Made by a program: the position numbers and the translations under genes | The notes under the pieces: generated by a model | What the model saw: only the letters and a program-made list of their open reading frames with translations | Database searches by the model: none | Told to the model about the DNA's origin: nothing | Part shown: positions 27,448 through 36,057 of the stretch, piece by piece | Position numbering within the stretch: the stretch's first letter is position 1 | How the letters are laid out: each line of letters begins with the position of its first letter | Assembly: GCF_002723835.1 (NCBI RefSeq) | Contig: NZ_BEWG01000070.1 | Location: forward strand, 16,387-69,035 | DNA length: 52,649 nucleotides | Source: Mycobacterium sp. shizuoka-1 | GTDB taxonomy: Bacteria; Actinomycetota; Actinomycetes; Mycobacteriales; Mycobacteriaceae | Direction of reading: 5' to 3'

Positions 27448-28932
27448 CTACCTCTCGGCCCAGGCGTAGTCGTCGGCGTCGCGGCCCTGTTCGTCGGGGG
27501 ACAGGCCGAAGTACTCCAGCACCGTGCCCAGGTCGGGCGGGCTGATTTCGCCGGAGAGCACCCGGTCGATCAGCGACTGGTGGCCGGCGAACCGCTCCGG
27601 GCGCTGGGTGAAGATCCATCGGCACGGCTCGGAGCAGAACAGGTACTTCCGGCCGTCGTGGACGTGGGTCAGCGGGGCGGGATCGGTGTGGGCGCCGACC
27701 AGCACGCCCGCGGACCGCACGATCGGCAGTTGGCACAGGTTGCAGGTGATCGGCAGCGTCTCCGGCAGGGTGGCGGCGATGTCGCCGTTGCGGACGTTCT
27801 CGGTGATCACGTCCCAGTGCTTGCCGAAGGTGCGGTTCCAACCGGGGTACTTCTCCTCGAGCCACAACCGTTCCTGAGCGGACACCCCGGCGTCGGGGTT
27901 CCACCACACCGTCGGGCGGTAGTTCCACACCCCGAGATGGATGGCGTGGTGATACCAGGTCAGCTCGTCGATGAATTCCTGCCAGTACCAGGGATAGTCG
28001 AGGCCGAAGTCGCGGAACTGGTCGGCGAACTGCTTGACCACCCAGTCCTCGATGAACTCCTTGAAGCTCATCCGGCGGCTCTCCAGCGGGGTGTAGTAGT
28101 CCATCGACAATCCGGTGAGCAGAGCGAAGATGCGCCACGACCGCCAGAACATGTGGTCGATCAGGAACTGACCCCACTCCTTCTCGCCGTTCTCGATGAG
28201 CACCTTGATGGTGGGCTCGCCCTGCTGGGCGTGCCGCGCCTCGTCGGTCTGGATCGAGGAGATCAGCGCGCCGAATTCCAGGTCGCCCACGTCGATCGCG
28301 TCGGCGGCCATCCCGAGGAACTGCAGGTTGGTGAACCCGGTCTCCAGCGTGAACGTCAGTTGCAGCGCGATCGAGGTGGCGTCGTTGGCCACGAACATGT
28401 CGTCGAACAGGTAGCGCACCGCCAGCACGATCCAGTCGTTGGTGTGAAAGGCCTTGAGCGCCCAGTCCCCGCGCGGCTCCTTGTCGAGCAGGCCGTACGG
28501 GAAGAAGGCCTGGATCTGACCGTGCCGGATCTCGTCGAGCGTCCCGAATGTCGCCGTGTTGCGCCAGGCCGCGGCGCGGCCGAACCGGCCCATCCGCGCT
28601 TCGCCGATCGAGGCCAGGTACTCGGGCATCGTGATCGCCCCGTAGTGCGCGACGATCACCGACTTCCAGCCGGGGTCGAGTGCGTCGAAGAGCTTGGAGC
28701 GGCCGATCGCGTTCTTCAGTGAGTAGGTCGTGGTGTCCTTGGTGACCTGGTTATGGACGTATTCGCGGTAGCCGATCTTGTAGGGCTCGTCCCACTTCAG
28801 CCAGCCCTCCGCGGACACGCGGTGCGAGCCGGACAGTGCCTCGGGGAACGCTTCCTCCTCGGTGACGTAGCGAAACGTCCAGTTGGTGTCGCGAGCCAGG
28901 TCGTACCAGTCGCTGCGGGAGAGTTTGGGCAT
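27448..28932 (-). CDS. Soluble diiron monooxygenase, hydroxylase alpha subunit (TmoA/IsoA-like)
   Basis: 494 aa. All six carboxylate/histidine ligands of the diiron centre are in place at the same residue numbers as I recall for toluene 4-monooxygenase: Glu104 (MPEY), Glu134 and His137 (DEIRHG), Glu197 (LETGFTN) and Glu231 and His234 (DEARHAQQ); the conserved active-site Thr201 is also present. The C-terminal CNLCQLP ... FCSEPCRWIF region forms a YHS-like Cys-rich domain. The enzyme would insert oxygen into an aromatic, alkene or isoprene substrate. Sequence alone does not tell which. It heads the A-B-C-D-E operon, divergent from the carbonic anhydrase gene. The cluster is inserted between oppB and canA relative to M. 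tuberculosis. Confidence 0.92.
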   Translation of the reverse strand: MPKLSRSDWYDLARDTNWTFRYVTEEEAFPEALSGSHRVSAEGWLKWDEPYKIGYREYVHNQVTKDTTTYSLKNAIGRSKLFDALDPGWKSVIVAHYGAITMPEYLASIGEARMGRFGRAAAWRNTATFGTLDEIRHGQIQAFFPYGLLDKEPRGDWALKAFHTNDWIVLAVRYLFDDMFVANDATSIALQLTFTLETGFTNLQFLGMAADAIDVGDLEFGALISSIQTDEARHAQQGEPTIKVLIENGEKEWGQFLIDHMFWRSWRIFALLTGLSMDYYTPLESRRMSFKEFIEDWVVKQFADQFRDFGLDYPWYWQEFIDELTWYHHAIHLGVWNYRPTVWWNPDAGVSAQERLWLEEKYPGWNRTFGKHWDVITENVRNGDIAATLPETLPITCNLCQLPIVRSAGVLVGAHTDPAPLTHVHDGRKYLFCSEPCRWIFTQRPERFAGHQSLIDRVLSGEISPPDLGTVLEYFGLSPDEQGRDADDYAWAER

Positions 28933-29066
28933 GGGACGTAGGCTGCGGGAGATGCCGAGGAATCCTAAGTATTGAAATCGGGCTGATTCTCACTGGTGAT
29001 CCGGGGCCGTGTGCGGCCTTACGATCCACCCGGAACGCTGTGTGCCACCCGAATCAGGAGGAATCA

Positions 29067-29558
29067 GTGACCGTCACCGACGAATACCTGGCCAACAACG
29101 TCGAGTACGCCAAAACATTTTCCGGACCGCTGCCGCTGCCGCCGAGCAAGCACGTCGCCGTGGTTGCGTGCATGGACGCGCGGCTGGACGTCTATCGGAT
29201 CCTGGGTCTCAACGACGGGGAAGCGCACGTGATCCGCAACGCCGGCGGGGTGGTCACCGATGACGAGATCCGCTCGCTGGCGATCAGCCAGCGGTTGCTG
29301 GGCACCAAGGAGATCATCCTCATCCACCACACCGACTGCGGCATGCTGACGTTCACCGACGATGCCTTCAAGCGTGATCTGCAGGACGAGACCGGCATCA
29401 AGCCGGAGTGGGCGGCCGAGGCGTTCCCCGACGTGGAAGAGGATGTCCGGCAGTCGCTGCGCCGCATTGAGCTCAGCCCGTTCGTCACCAAGCACGAGTC
29501 GCTGCGCGGGTTCGTCTTCGACGTGGCGACGGGCAAGCTCAACGAGGTCGTTCTCTGA
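29067..29558 (+). CDS. canA: Beta-carbonic anhydrase (CanA, Rv1284-type)
   Basis: 163 aa from GTG 29067, chosen because AGGAGGA lies at 29056-29062 and the N-terminus [11 protein letters not shown] matches Rv1284. Zinc ligands are Cys35 (ACMDAR), His88 and Cys91 (HHTDCG); Asp37 and Arg39 form the catalytic dyad. It interconverts CO2 and bicarbonate in the cytoplasm. A TACGAT -10-like hexamer at 29020-29025 fits a leader of about 35 nt. The gene is followed immediately by the MarR-like regulator. Confidence 0.95.
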   Translation: MTVTDEYLANNVEYAKTFSGPLPLPPSKHVAVVACMDARLDVYRILGLNDGEAHVIRNAGGVVTDDEIRSLAISQRLLGTKEIILIHHTDCGMLTFTDDAFKRDLQDETGIKPEWAAEAFPDVEEDVRQSLRRIELSPFVTKHESLRGFVFDVATGKLNEVVL

Positions 29559-30157
29559 GGCACGGCGAAGAACGACACCCCAGCCTCGACTCGAAGATCG
29601 TCGGGGCGCTGGACCGCATCGGGGACGCGCTGCACGTGCTGGCCCGGCGCGCGGCCGAAGCCAACGACCTGTCGAGCACCCAGTTGCGGGTGCTGAGCTG
29701 GTTGTACATCGGGCCGCCGCCGGCTGCGCGCAGCACCACGCTGGCGCGCGAGCTCAACGTCTCCGATCCGACCGTCAGCGATGCGATCGGGACGCTGACC
29801 CGCAAGGGGTTGATCACCCGGCAGCGCGATCCCGCCGACGGGCGCAGTCATCAGCTGATCCTGACCGCGGCCGGCCGCAAGGTGGCCGCAGCGGTGCATC
29901 GGTGGACCGCCCCCGCCGAGATGGCTACATCCAAGCTCGACCGTGCCGAGAGCGAGCAGCTCCTCGACAGTTTGATCGCGGTGCTCGGCCAGCTACATGG
30001 TGCGGGGCTGCTGCCGGTGAGCCGGGCGTGCAGCACGTGCACCCATCTGGGGGTGGAGATGCGGCAGCCGCGCAGCTATCGCTGCCTGTTCTACGACACC
30101 CCGATGGCGGTGTCGGACCTGCGGGTGGACTGCGCTGACCATGTCACCGCCGGCTGA
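29555..30157 (+). CDS. MarR-like winged-helix regulator with a Cys-rich C-terminus
   Basis: The first in-frame ATG/GTG is GTG 29636, but coding-like sequence ([20 protein letters not shown], a typical MarR first helix) runs upstream to a CTG at 29555 that overlaps the canA stop. I give the longer form, 200 aa, as likely; a GTG 29636 start gives 173 aa. The winged helix is [13 protein letters not shown], then [21 protein letters not shown], with the wing [17 protein letters not shown]. The tail has four cysteines: ACSTCTH, RCLF and VDCADH, a possible metal or redox site. It lies between canA and the sulfate activation operon, which suggests a sulfur- or thiol-related signal. Confidence 0.8.
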   Translation: MRHGEERHPSLDSKIVGALDRIGDALHVLARRAAEANDLSSTQLRVLSWLYIGPPPAARSTTLARELNVSDPTVSDAIGTLTRKGLITRQRDPADGRSHQLILTAAGRKVAAAVHRWTAPAEMATSKLDRAESEQLLDSLIAVLGQLHGAGLLPVSRACSTCTHLGVEMRQPRSYRCLFYDTPMAVSDLRVDCADHVTAG

Positions 30158-30182
30158 CGTCGTCGGCACATGAACCAAACCC

Positions 30183-30211
30183 TTGACTTCGCCGAGCCTG
30201 CTCGTTAGATT
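30183..30211 (+). promoter_or_regulatory. Sigma-A-type promoter of cysD
   Basis: TTGACT (30183-30188), a 17-bp spacer, TAGATT (30206-30211). The expected transcription start is near 30218, leaving a leader of about 45 nt that is AT-rich for this genome. GAGG precedes the cysD ATG. Confidence 0.65.
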
Positions 30212-30262
30212 CCGGGTTAGCTTTGTAATTCTGGTCAATCCTACCAACTTTACGAGGAAACC

Positions 30263-31186
30263 ATGACGACGGTCGAACGGCCCATGCCTGGGCAGTACGA
30301 GCTGAGCCACCTACGGTCACTCGAGGCCGAGGCAATCCACATCATCCGTGAGGTCGCCGCCGAATTCGAACGGCCGGTACTGCTGTTCTCCGGCGGCAAG
30401 GACTCGATCGTGATGCTGCACCTCGCGATCAAGGCGTTCGCCCCCGGGCGGCTGCCGTTCCCGGTCATGCACGTCGACACCGGGCACAACTTCGAAGAGG
30501 TGATCGCCACCCGCGACGCACTCGTCGAGCGCTACGGGCTGCGGCTCGTGGTCGCCAGCGTGGAAGAGGACATCGCGGCGGGCCGGGTCGTGGACAACGG
30601 GCCCTCGCGCAACCCGCTGCAGACCGTCACCCTGTTGCGTGGCATCCGGGAGAACAAGTTCGACGCCGCGTTCGGCGGTGCCCGGCGCGACGAGGAGAAG
30701 GCCCGCGCCAAGGAGCGGGTGTTCAGCTTCCGGGACGAGTTCGGGCAATGGGATCCCAAAGCCCAGCGCCCCGAGCTGTGGAATCTCTACAACGGCCGGC
30801 ACCGCAAGGGTGAGCACATCCGCGTCTTCCCGTTGTCGAACTGGACCGAATACGACATCTGGGCCTACATCGGCGCCGAGGAGATCACCCTGCCGGCGAT
30901 CTACTACTCGCACACCCGCCCGGTATTCCAGAGGGACGGAATGCTGCTGGCCGTCCACGAATTCATGCAACCCGGCCCCGACGAGACGGTGTTCGAGACT
31001 GCGGTGCGCTTCCGCACCGTCGGCGACGTCACCTGCACGGGATGTGTGGAGTCCACCGCGTCCACCGTCGACGAGGTGATCGCCGAGACCGCGGTGTCCC
31101 GGCTGACCGAGCGCGGGGCCACCCGCGCCGACGACCGGATCTCTGAGGCAGGTATGGAAGACCGCAAGCGAGAGGGCTACTTCTGA
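30263..31186 (+). CDS. cysD: Sulfate adenylyltransferase small subunit CysD
   Basis: 307 aa. The PP-loop ATP pyrophosphatase motif SGGKDS is at residues 43-48, and VDTGHNFEE, FGGARRDEEKARAKER and SNWTEYDIWAYI are the usual CysD motifs. With CysN it makes adenylyl sulfate (APS) from sulfate and ATP, the first step of assimilation. It is the first gene of cysD-cysNC-cysQ. The stop and the cysNC ATG overlap by one base (TGATG). Confidence 0.96.
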   Translation: MTTVERPMPGQYELSHLRSLEAEAIHIIREVAAEFERPVLLFSGGKDSIVMLHLAIKAFAPGRLPFPVMHVDTGHNFEEVIATRDALVERYGLRLVVASVEEDIAAGRVVDNGPSRNPLQTVTLLRGIRENKFDAAFGGARRDEEKARAKERVFSFRDEFGQWDPKAQRPELWNLYNGRHRKGEHIRVFPLSNWTEYDIWAYIGAEEITLPAIYYSHTRPVFQRDGMLLAVHEFMQPGPDETVFETAVRFRTVGDVTCTGCVESTASTVDEVIAETAVSRLTERGATRADDRISEAGMEDRKREGYF

Positions 31187-33036
31187 TGAGCACCCTGTTA
31201 CGCATCGCCACCGCAGGATCCGTCGACGACGGCAAGTCCACCCTGATCGGCCGGTTGCTCTACGACTCCAAGGCCGTGATGGAAGACCAGCTGGCCGCCG
31301 TGGAGCGGACTTCGCGCGAGCGGGGCAACGACTACACCGACCTCGCGCTGGTGACCGACGGGTTGCGCTCCGAGCGCGAGCAGGGCATCACGATCGACGT
31401 CGCGTACCGCTATTTCGCCACCGCCAAGCGGAAATTCATCATCGCCGACACGCCGGGCCACATCCAGTACACCCGCAACATGGTCACCGGCACCTCGACG
31501 GCGCAATTGGTGATCGTGCTCGTCGACGCGCGGCACGGGCTGCTCGAACAGTCCCGCCGGCACGCGTTCCTGGCCTCGCTGCTGGGCGTGCAGCATGTTG
31601 TGCTGGCCGTCAACAAGATGGACCTCATCGACTGGGACCGTGAGCGTTTCGAGTGGATCCGGGAGGAGTTCCACGCCTTCGCCGCCCGGCTGGACATCCA
31701 CGACGTCACCACCATCCCGATGTCGGCGCTCAACGGCGACAACGTCGTCACCAAATCGGACAAGGCTCCCTGGTACGACGGGCAACCGCTGCTGAGCCAC
31801 CTCGAGGATGTGTACATCGCCGGTGACCGCAACCTGGTCGACGTGCGCTTCCCGGTGCAGTACGTGATCCGTCCGCAGACCAAAGAACACGCCGACCATC
31901 GCAGCTACGCGGGCACCATCGCCAGCGGCGTGATGCGCCCGGGCGACGAAGTCGTGGTGCTCCCGAGTGGAAAGTCCAGTCGCATCACCGCCATCGACGG
32001 GCCCACCGGTCCCGTCGAAGAGGCATTCCCCCCGATGGCGGTGTCGATCAGCCTCGCCGACGACATCGACATCTCCCGGGGCGATCTGCTGGCCCGGCCG
32101 CAGAACCAACCAACGGCCACACAGGAATTCGACGCCACGGTGTGTTGGATGGCCGACGACTCGTCGTTGGAACCGGGGCGCGACTACATCATCAAGCACA
32201 CCACCCGCACCACGCGGGCCCGGGTCGGCGGCTTGGACTATCGACTGGACGTCAACACCCTGCACCGGGACAAGAGCGCAACAGCGTTGAAGCTCAACGA
32301 ACTCGGCCGGGTGACGTTGCGTACCCAGGTACCGCTGCTGCTCGACGAGTACTCCCGCAACGCGGCGACCGGGTCGTTCATCCTGATCGACCCCGACACC
32401 AATGTGACGGTCGCGGCGGGCATGGTGCGCGACACCGCTCCGTCGGCGGCTCGCACCGCGTCGCCGAACACGGTGCGTCACCAGTCGCTGGTCACCGCCG
32501 GTGACCGGCTGACCAAGGGCCGCACCCTGTGGTTCACCGGCCTGTCCGGCTCCGGCAAGTCGTCGGTTGCGGTGCTGGTGGAGCAGAAGCTGCTCGAACA
32601 CGGTTGCCCGGCCTACATTCTCGACGGGGACAACCTGCGGCATGGGCTCAATGCAGACCTCGGTTTCTCGATGGCCGACCGGGCCGAGAACCTGCGCCGG
32701 TTGGCGCACATCGCCACGTTGATGGCCGACGCGGGCTTGACGGTCCTGGTGCCGGTGATCAGCCCGCTCGAGGAACACCGGGAGCTGGCCCGCACGGTGC
32801 ACGCCGATCAGGGGGTGGACTTCTTCGAGATCTTCGTCGACACCCCGCTGGAGGACTGCGAGCGCCGGGATCCCAAGGGCCTCTACGCCAAGGCCAGGGC
32901 GGGGGAGATCACCCACTTCACTGGGATCGACAGCCCGTATCAGCGGCCGAAGAATCCCGATCTGCGGCTCACCCCGGACCACGAGTGCGACGAGCTGGCC
33001 CAGCAGGTCATCGACATGCTGGAGAGCCAGCGATGA
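31186..33036 (+). CDS. cysNC: Bifunctional CysN-CysC: sulfate adenylyltransferase GTPase fused to APS kinase
   Basis: 616 aa. Residues 1 to about 430 are the CysN translation-factor-like GTPase: GSVDDGKST (11-19), DTPGH, NKMD, and beta-barrel domains. From about residue 440 follows APS kinase, with P-loop GLSGSGKSS near 452 and DGDNLRHGLNADLGFS. CysN drives APS synthesis by GTP hydrolysis and CysC phosphorylates APS to PAPS. The fusion is normal in mycobacteria. The start overlaps cysD and the end overlaps cysQ, so the three are co-translated. Confidence 0.96.
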   Translation: MSTLLRIATAGSVDDGKSTLIGRLLYDSKAVMEDQLAAVERTSRERGNDYTDLALVTDGLRSEREQGITIDVAYRYFATAKRKFIIADTPGHIQYTRNMVTGTSTAQLVIVLVDARHGLLEQSRRHAFLASLLGVQHVVLAVNKMDLIDWDRERFEWIREEFHAFAARLDIHDVTTIPMSALNGDNVVTKSDKAPWYDGQPLLSHLEDVYIAGDRNLVDVRFPVQYVIRPQTKEHADHRSYAGTIASGVMRPGDEVVVLPSGKSSRITAIDGPTGPVEEAFPPMAVSISLADDIDISRGDLLARPQNQPTATQEFDATVCWMADDSSLEPGRDYIIKHTTRTTRARVGGLDYRLDVNTLHRDKSATALKLNELGRVTLRTQVPLLLDEYSRNAATGSFILIDPDTNVTVAAGMVRDTAPSAARTASPNTVRHQSLVTAGDRLTKGRTLWFTGLSGSGKSSVAVLVEQKLLEHGCPAYILDGDNLRHGLNADLGFSMADRAENLRRLAHIATLMADAGLTVLVPVISPLEEHRELARTVHADQGVDFFEIFVDTPLEDCERRDPKGLYAKARAGEITHFTGIDSPYQRPKNPDLRLTPDHECDELAQQVIDMLESQR

Positions 33037-33761
33037 GTGACGACGACCTGGCCGCCACGCTGGCGACCGAGGCCGGCAAGCTGCTGCTCGACGTGCGTGC
33101 CGAGCTCGCCGACGCGCCGGCTGCGGATCGAAAGGCCGCCGGCGACAAGCGCTCTCACGACTATCTGATGGAGGCGCTGGCGAAGGCCAGACCAGCTGAC
33201 GCCGTGCTCTCCGAGGAGGGCGCCGACGATCCGGTCCGGCTGCGCAGTCAGCGGGTGTGGATCGTGGATCCGCTCGACGGCACCCGGGAGTTCTCCGAGC
33301 TCGACCGTGACGACTGGGCCGTGCACGTGGCGTTGTGGCAGGACGGCGAACTGATCGCCGGGGCGGTCGCGCTGCCGGCGCAGAACGTCACCCTGGCGAC
33401 TCCGGCAGTGCCGGCCCCGCCGCCGGCGCCCGCGGCCCCGCGCATCGTGGTGTCGCGCACCCGCCCGCCGGCGGTCGCGCTGCAGGTGCGTGACGCACTG
33501 GACGGCGTGCTGGTCGAAATGGGCTCCGCCGGAGCGAAAGTCGCGGCGGTGGTACAGGGCTTGGCGGATGTGTACGTCCACGCGGGCGGCCAATACGAGT
33601 GGGATTCGGCGGCGCCGGTGGCGGTGGCCAGGGCGGCCGGGCTGCACACCTCGCGCATCGACGGCTCACCGCTGCAGTACAACCGGCCCGACCCGCTGCT
33701 TCCCGATGTGGTGGTGTGCCGGCCCGAGTACGCCGAGGCGGTACTGGCCGCGACGCAGTAG
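33033..33761 (+). CDS. cysQ: 3'-phosphoadenosine 5'-phosphatase CysQ (inositol monophosphatase superfamily)
   Basis: 242 aa from ATG 33033, overlapping the cysNC stop as ATGA. The metal-binding motifs of the family are present: LSEEGADD, WIVDPLDGTREF and, near the end, YEWDSAAPVA. CysQ converts PAP (and PAPS) back to AMP (APS), preventing build-up from sulfation reactions. Its place in the operon links recycling of the nucleotide to sulfate activation. A Pro/Ala-rich stretch (VPAPPPAPAAP) near residue 135 is a linker-like insert. Confidence 0.92.
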   Translation: MSDDDLAATLATEAGKLLLDVRAELADAPAADRKAAGDKRSHDYLMEALAKARPADAVLSEEGADDPVRLRSQRVWIVDPLDGTREFSELDRDDWAVHVALWQDGELIAGAVALPAQNVTLATPAVPAPPPAPAAPRIVVSRTRPPAVALQVRDALDGVLVEMGSAGAKVAAVVQGLADVYVHAGGQYEWDSAAPVAVARAAGLHTSRIDGSPLQYNRPDPLLPDVVVCRPEYAEAVLAATQ

Positions 33762-33770
33762 CGTTGCGGC

Positions 33771-34370
33771 ATGAGCGAACTGTCCACCCTGCGCGCACTG
33801 GCGGGGCTTCCGCTGCAACCGCCGAGTCTGGCCGACTCGACGCTGATCCTCATCGACTGCCAGAACACCTACACCCGCGGGGTGATGGAGCTCGACGGCG
33901 TGCAGGCGGCCCTGGACGAGGCCGCGGCGTTGTTGGACCGAGCCCGCACGGCCGGCATCCCGATCATCCACATCCAGCATGACGACGGTCCGGGCTCGCT
34001 GTATGACATCACCGGCGAGAGCGGGGCGATCGTGCCGCAGGTCGCGCCCCGGGACGGGGAGGCGGTGGTGGTCAAGAACTACCCGAACTCCTTCGTCGAG
34101 ACCTCCTTGGATGAGCAGCTCAAGGCTCTGGGCGCCACCAATCTGGTGATCGCCGGCTTCATGACGCATATGTGCGTGAACTCCACGGCCCGGGGAGCCT
34201 TCAATCTCGGATACGCGCCGACGGTGGTTGCCGGCGCGACCGCGACTCGGGCGTTGCCGGGCCTGGACGGTACGGAGCTGGCTGCGGCGGCGTTGCAGCG
34301 CGCGAGCCTGGTGGCGCTCAGCGATTTGTTCGCTGTCGTGGTGCCGGATTCGGCCGCGGTGCCGGGCTGA
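33771..34370 (+). CDS. Cysteine hydrolase of the isochorismatase family
   Basis: 199 aa. The catalytic triad is visible: Asp in LILIDCQNTY, Lys in VVVKNYPNSF and the nucleophilic Cys in GFMTHMCVNSTARGA. The cis-peptide region GFMTH also fits. Such enzymes hydrolyse amides or isochorismate-type substrates such as nicotinamide, N-carbamoyl compounds or ureas; the particular one is unclear. It starts 9 bp after cysQ, likely as the last gene of the operon. Confidence 0.85.
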   Translation: MSELSTLRALAGLPLQPPSLADSTLILIDCQNTYTRGVMELDGVQAALDEAAALLDRARTAGIPIIHIQHDDGPGSLYDITGESGAIVPQVAPRDGEAVVVKNYPNSFVETSLDEQLKALGATNLVIAGFMTHMCVNSTARGAFNLGYAPTVVAGATATRALPGLDGTELAAAALQRASLVALSDLFAVVVPDSAAVPG

Positions 34371-34688
34371 CACGTACGCGGGGCGTTGCCTGAGAGAATT
34401 GGGCCACGAATCTGAGAGAAATCGCCGTCGGCGGGCCACATGCGGGGTGAGTGGCGTCGACGTTGGGCCGGCTCGCAAACGATTCAAACTTAGCTGACAG
34501 TCGATCACCGCGCGGTTTTCCCATGTCGTCGCTCGGTATTGGCTTCACAAGGAGTTCCCCGTAGGGAATATTGACCACAGCGGCAAATAAATTTTTCGGC
34601 AAAACCGTTAATAATCTGTTTCCCTCAGGTTTTTCTCAGGTATCTTCAGCTTTGTCAGTGTTGACCCCCAGGCCCGGGAGGGATTGAA
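34371..34688 (+). promoter_or_regulatory. AT-rich regulatory gap with repeated CTGAGAG / CTCAGGT motifs
   Basis: No gene is visible here. CTGAGAGAA occurs at 34390 and 34412, spaced 22 bp. In the opposite sense CTCAGGT-TTTT-CTCAGGT lies at 34624-34641, an 11-bp period, with a weaker TCAGCTT at 34646. The second CTCAGGT runs into TATCTT (34641-34646), a TANNNT -10. The section 34585-34625 is unusually AT-rich (AAATAAATTTTTC, TTAATAATCTG). The motif layout fits an OmpR-family response regulator such as MprA or PhoP (inference). Confidence 0.55.
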
Positions 34689-35879
34689 ATGCAAATCTCC
34701 TTACGCTCACAACTCATTGCAGGAACTGCCGCGGTCGTCGGCGCCAGTGCCATCGCAATGACGCCGGTGACGCACGCCAATCTCGCTTTGCCCACTCTGC
34801 AACTGCCGTCCGCCGCCGAGGTCGCGCTGGCCGGATTCGACAGCCCGCTGTCCGAGCTTCTGGGGACTGTCAGCGCCTTCAATCAATGGATGTTGAGCGC
34901 GGACAACACCGATGCTGGCTACATCGACCTCGGGGGTCTGGCCACCGGCACCGGTGTCGGTATCGCCCAGACCATCTTCGGCTTCAGCTCCGTTGGGCTG
35001 CTGCCCCAGGTGATCAACGATCACATGCCGATCCTCACCCAGGTGGGGCTCAACGGCGCGGAGTCGCTGGAGAGCAGCCTGAACGCCGCGACGACCATCG
35101 GGTTGATCGCCAGCGAAGCGGTGTGGAACCTGCCGGGCGCGTGGGTGACGGCCACGCAGCAGGCGCTGTCCGGAAACATCCCCGGCGCCATCGCGACCCT
35201 GCAGGCCGCCATCGTGGGCCCCTTCGTGGCAGCCGGCCAGACCGCGCTGGCCGCAGGCAACTTCCTGCTGGACAACGCCGTGGCCAGGACCACGGCCCTG
35301 CTGTCGGCCGTTCCCACGCTGGTCAACCTGGTCGTGGAGAGCACCGTCGGGCAGGCTCAGGTGCTCGCGGGCTCGTTCAGCGCAGTCGCCCAGAACGTGA
35401 TCACCGGCTTGACGAACCTCAACGCCGAGGAGACTTGGAACGCCGTCGTCGACGGATTCCTCGGCAAGAACGGGATCCCGGGCACGGTGCTGAACCTGAC
35501 CGTCGGCGCCGGCGTGCAAACGGGAATGGCCACCGTGGTTCCCAGCATCCGCGGCGAGATTCAGCTCGCGGTCAAGGGAATCGCGACCGCGCTGTCGCAG
35601 ACCGGATCCGCGCCGCCGGTTCCGCCGCCCGCCTCGGCTGTGCAGAACCCCTCGGCGTCGGCGTTGCGTGCCGCGGCTGCGCAGGAGTCCTCGCCGGCCG
35701 ATGAGGGTGGAGTCGCCGCCAGCAACGAAACCGCCAAAGCCGGCGACAGTGCCTCCGCCGGCGACAACGCGGCAGGCGGTCATGCCAAGAGCGACTCGCC
35801 GAAGCCGGGATCCAAGCACGGTGTCGGCGGCTCCAAGCGGGCGGCTGCCAAGGCGTCGGCCGACAAGTCCGCGGAGTAA
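34689..35879 (+). CDS. Exported mycobacterial protein of unknown function, helical with a charged low-complexity tail
   Basis: 396 aa, with GGGAGGGA before the ATG. Residues 1-30 are a signal peptide ending near THANLALP. Residues about 35-310 are hydrophobic and amphipathic helix-forming sequence rich in Ala, Leu, Val, Gly, Asn and Thr (for example GIAQTIFGFSSVGLLPQVI). The last about 85 residues are Pro/Ala then Lys/Ser/Gly rich (GSKHGVGGSKRAAAKA). I recognise the style of mycobacterial envelope proteins but no named domain. It has a strong own terminator and shares its promoter motif with the gene at 36058. Confidence 0.75.
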   Translation: MQISLRSQLIAGTAAVVGASAIAMTPVTHANLALPTLQLPSAAEVALAGFDSPLSELLGTVSAFNQWMLSADNTDAGYIDLGGLATGTGVGIAQTIFGFSSVGLLPQVINDHMPILTQVGLNGAESLESSLNAATTIGLIASEAVWNLPGAWVTATQQALSGNIPGAIATLQAAIVGPFVAAGQTALAAGNFLLDNAVARTTALLSAVPTLVNLVVESTVGQAQVLAGSFSAVAQNVITGLTNLNAEETWNAVVDGFLGKNGIPGTVLNLTVGAGVQTGMATVVPSIRGEIQLAVKGIATALSQTGSAPPVPPPASAVQNPSASALRAAAAQESSPADEGGVAASNETAKAGDSASAGDNAAGGHAKSDSPKPGSKHGVGGSKRAAAKASADKSAE

Positions 35880-35893
35880 TTTGCGGCCTTGAC

Positions 35894-35940
35894 AAGTGCC
35901 TCTCCCTTTTTCTGCAAAAAGGGAGAGGTGCTTTGTCTTT
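35894..35940 (+). terminator. Strong intrinsic terminator after the exported protein gene
   Basis: The arms 35894-35911 and 35916-35933 form an 18-bp stem with two G-U pairs (core CCTCTCCCTTTTT with its complement) and a CTGC loop. CTTTGTCTTT follows. Such a clear hairpin with a T-rich end is unusual for mycobacteria. Confidence 0.85.
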
Positions 35941-35990
35941 CGCCGGCGTCAAGTTTGACGAATTAAATATCCCGAAATTGGGACTCCTCT

Positions 35991-36013
35991 CTTAGCTTCC
36001 TCTCAGGTACTCT
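35991..36013 (+). promoter_or_regulatory. Direct repeat CTTAGCT-N4-CTCAGGT running into a TACTCT -10
   Basis: CTTAGCT (35991-35997), four bases, CTCAGGT (36002-36008), the same 11-bp period as at 34624-34641. The last T begins TACTCT (36008-36013), a TANNNT hexamer about 45 bp before the GTG at 36058. Confidence 0.55.
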
Positions 36014-36057
36014 TAAGCCGACTAATCGGCCGGGAGTCGCCAGGGGGTGAGCACACC

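Noticed and set aside
29362..30138. 258-aa forward frame across canA and the regulator
   Set aside because: Ser/Arg/Pro-rich shadow; the other two frames carry clear carbonic anhydrase and MarR motifs.
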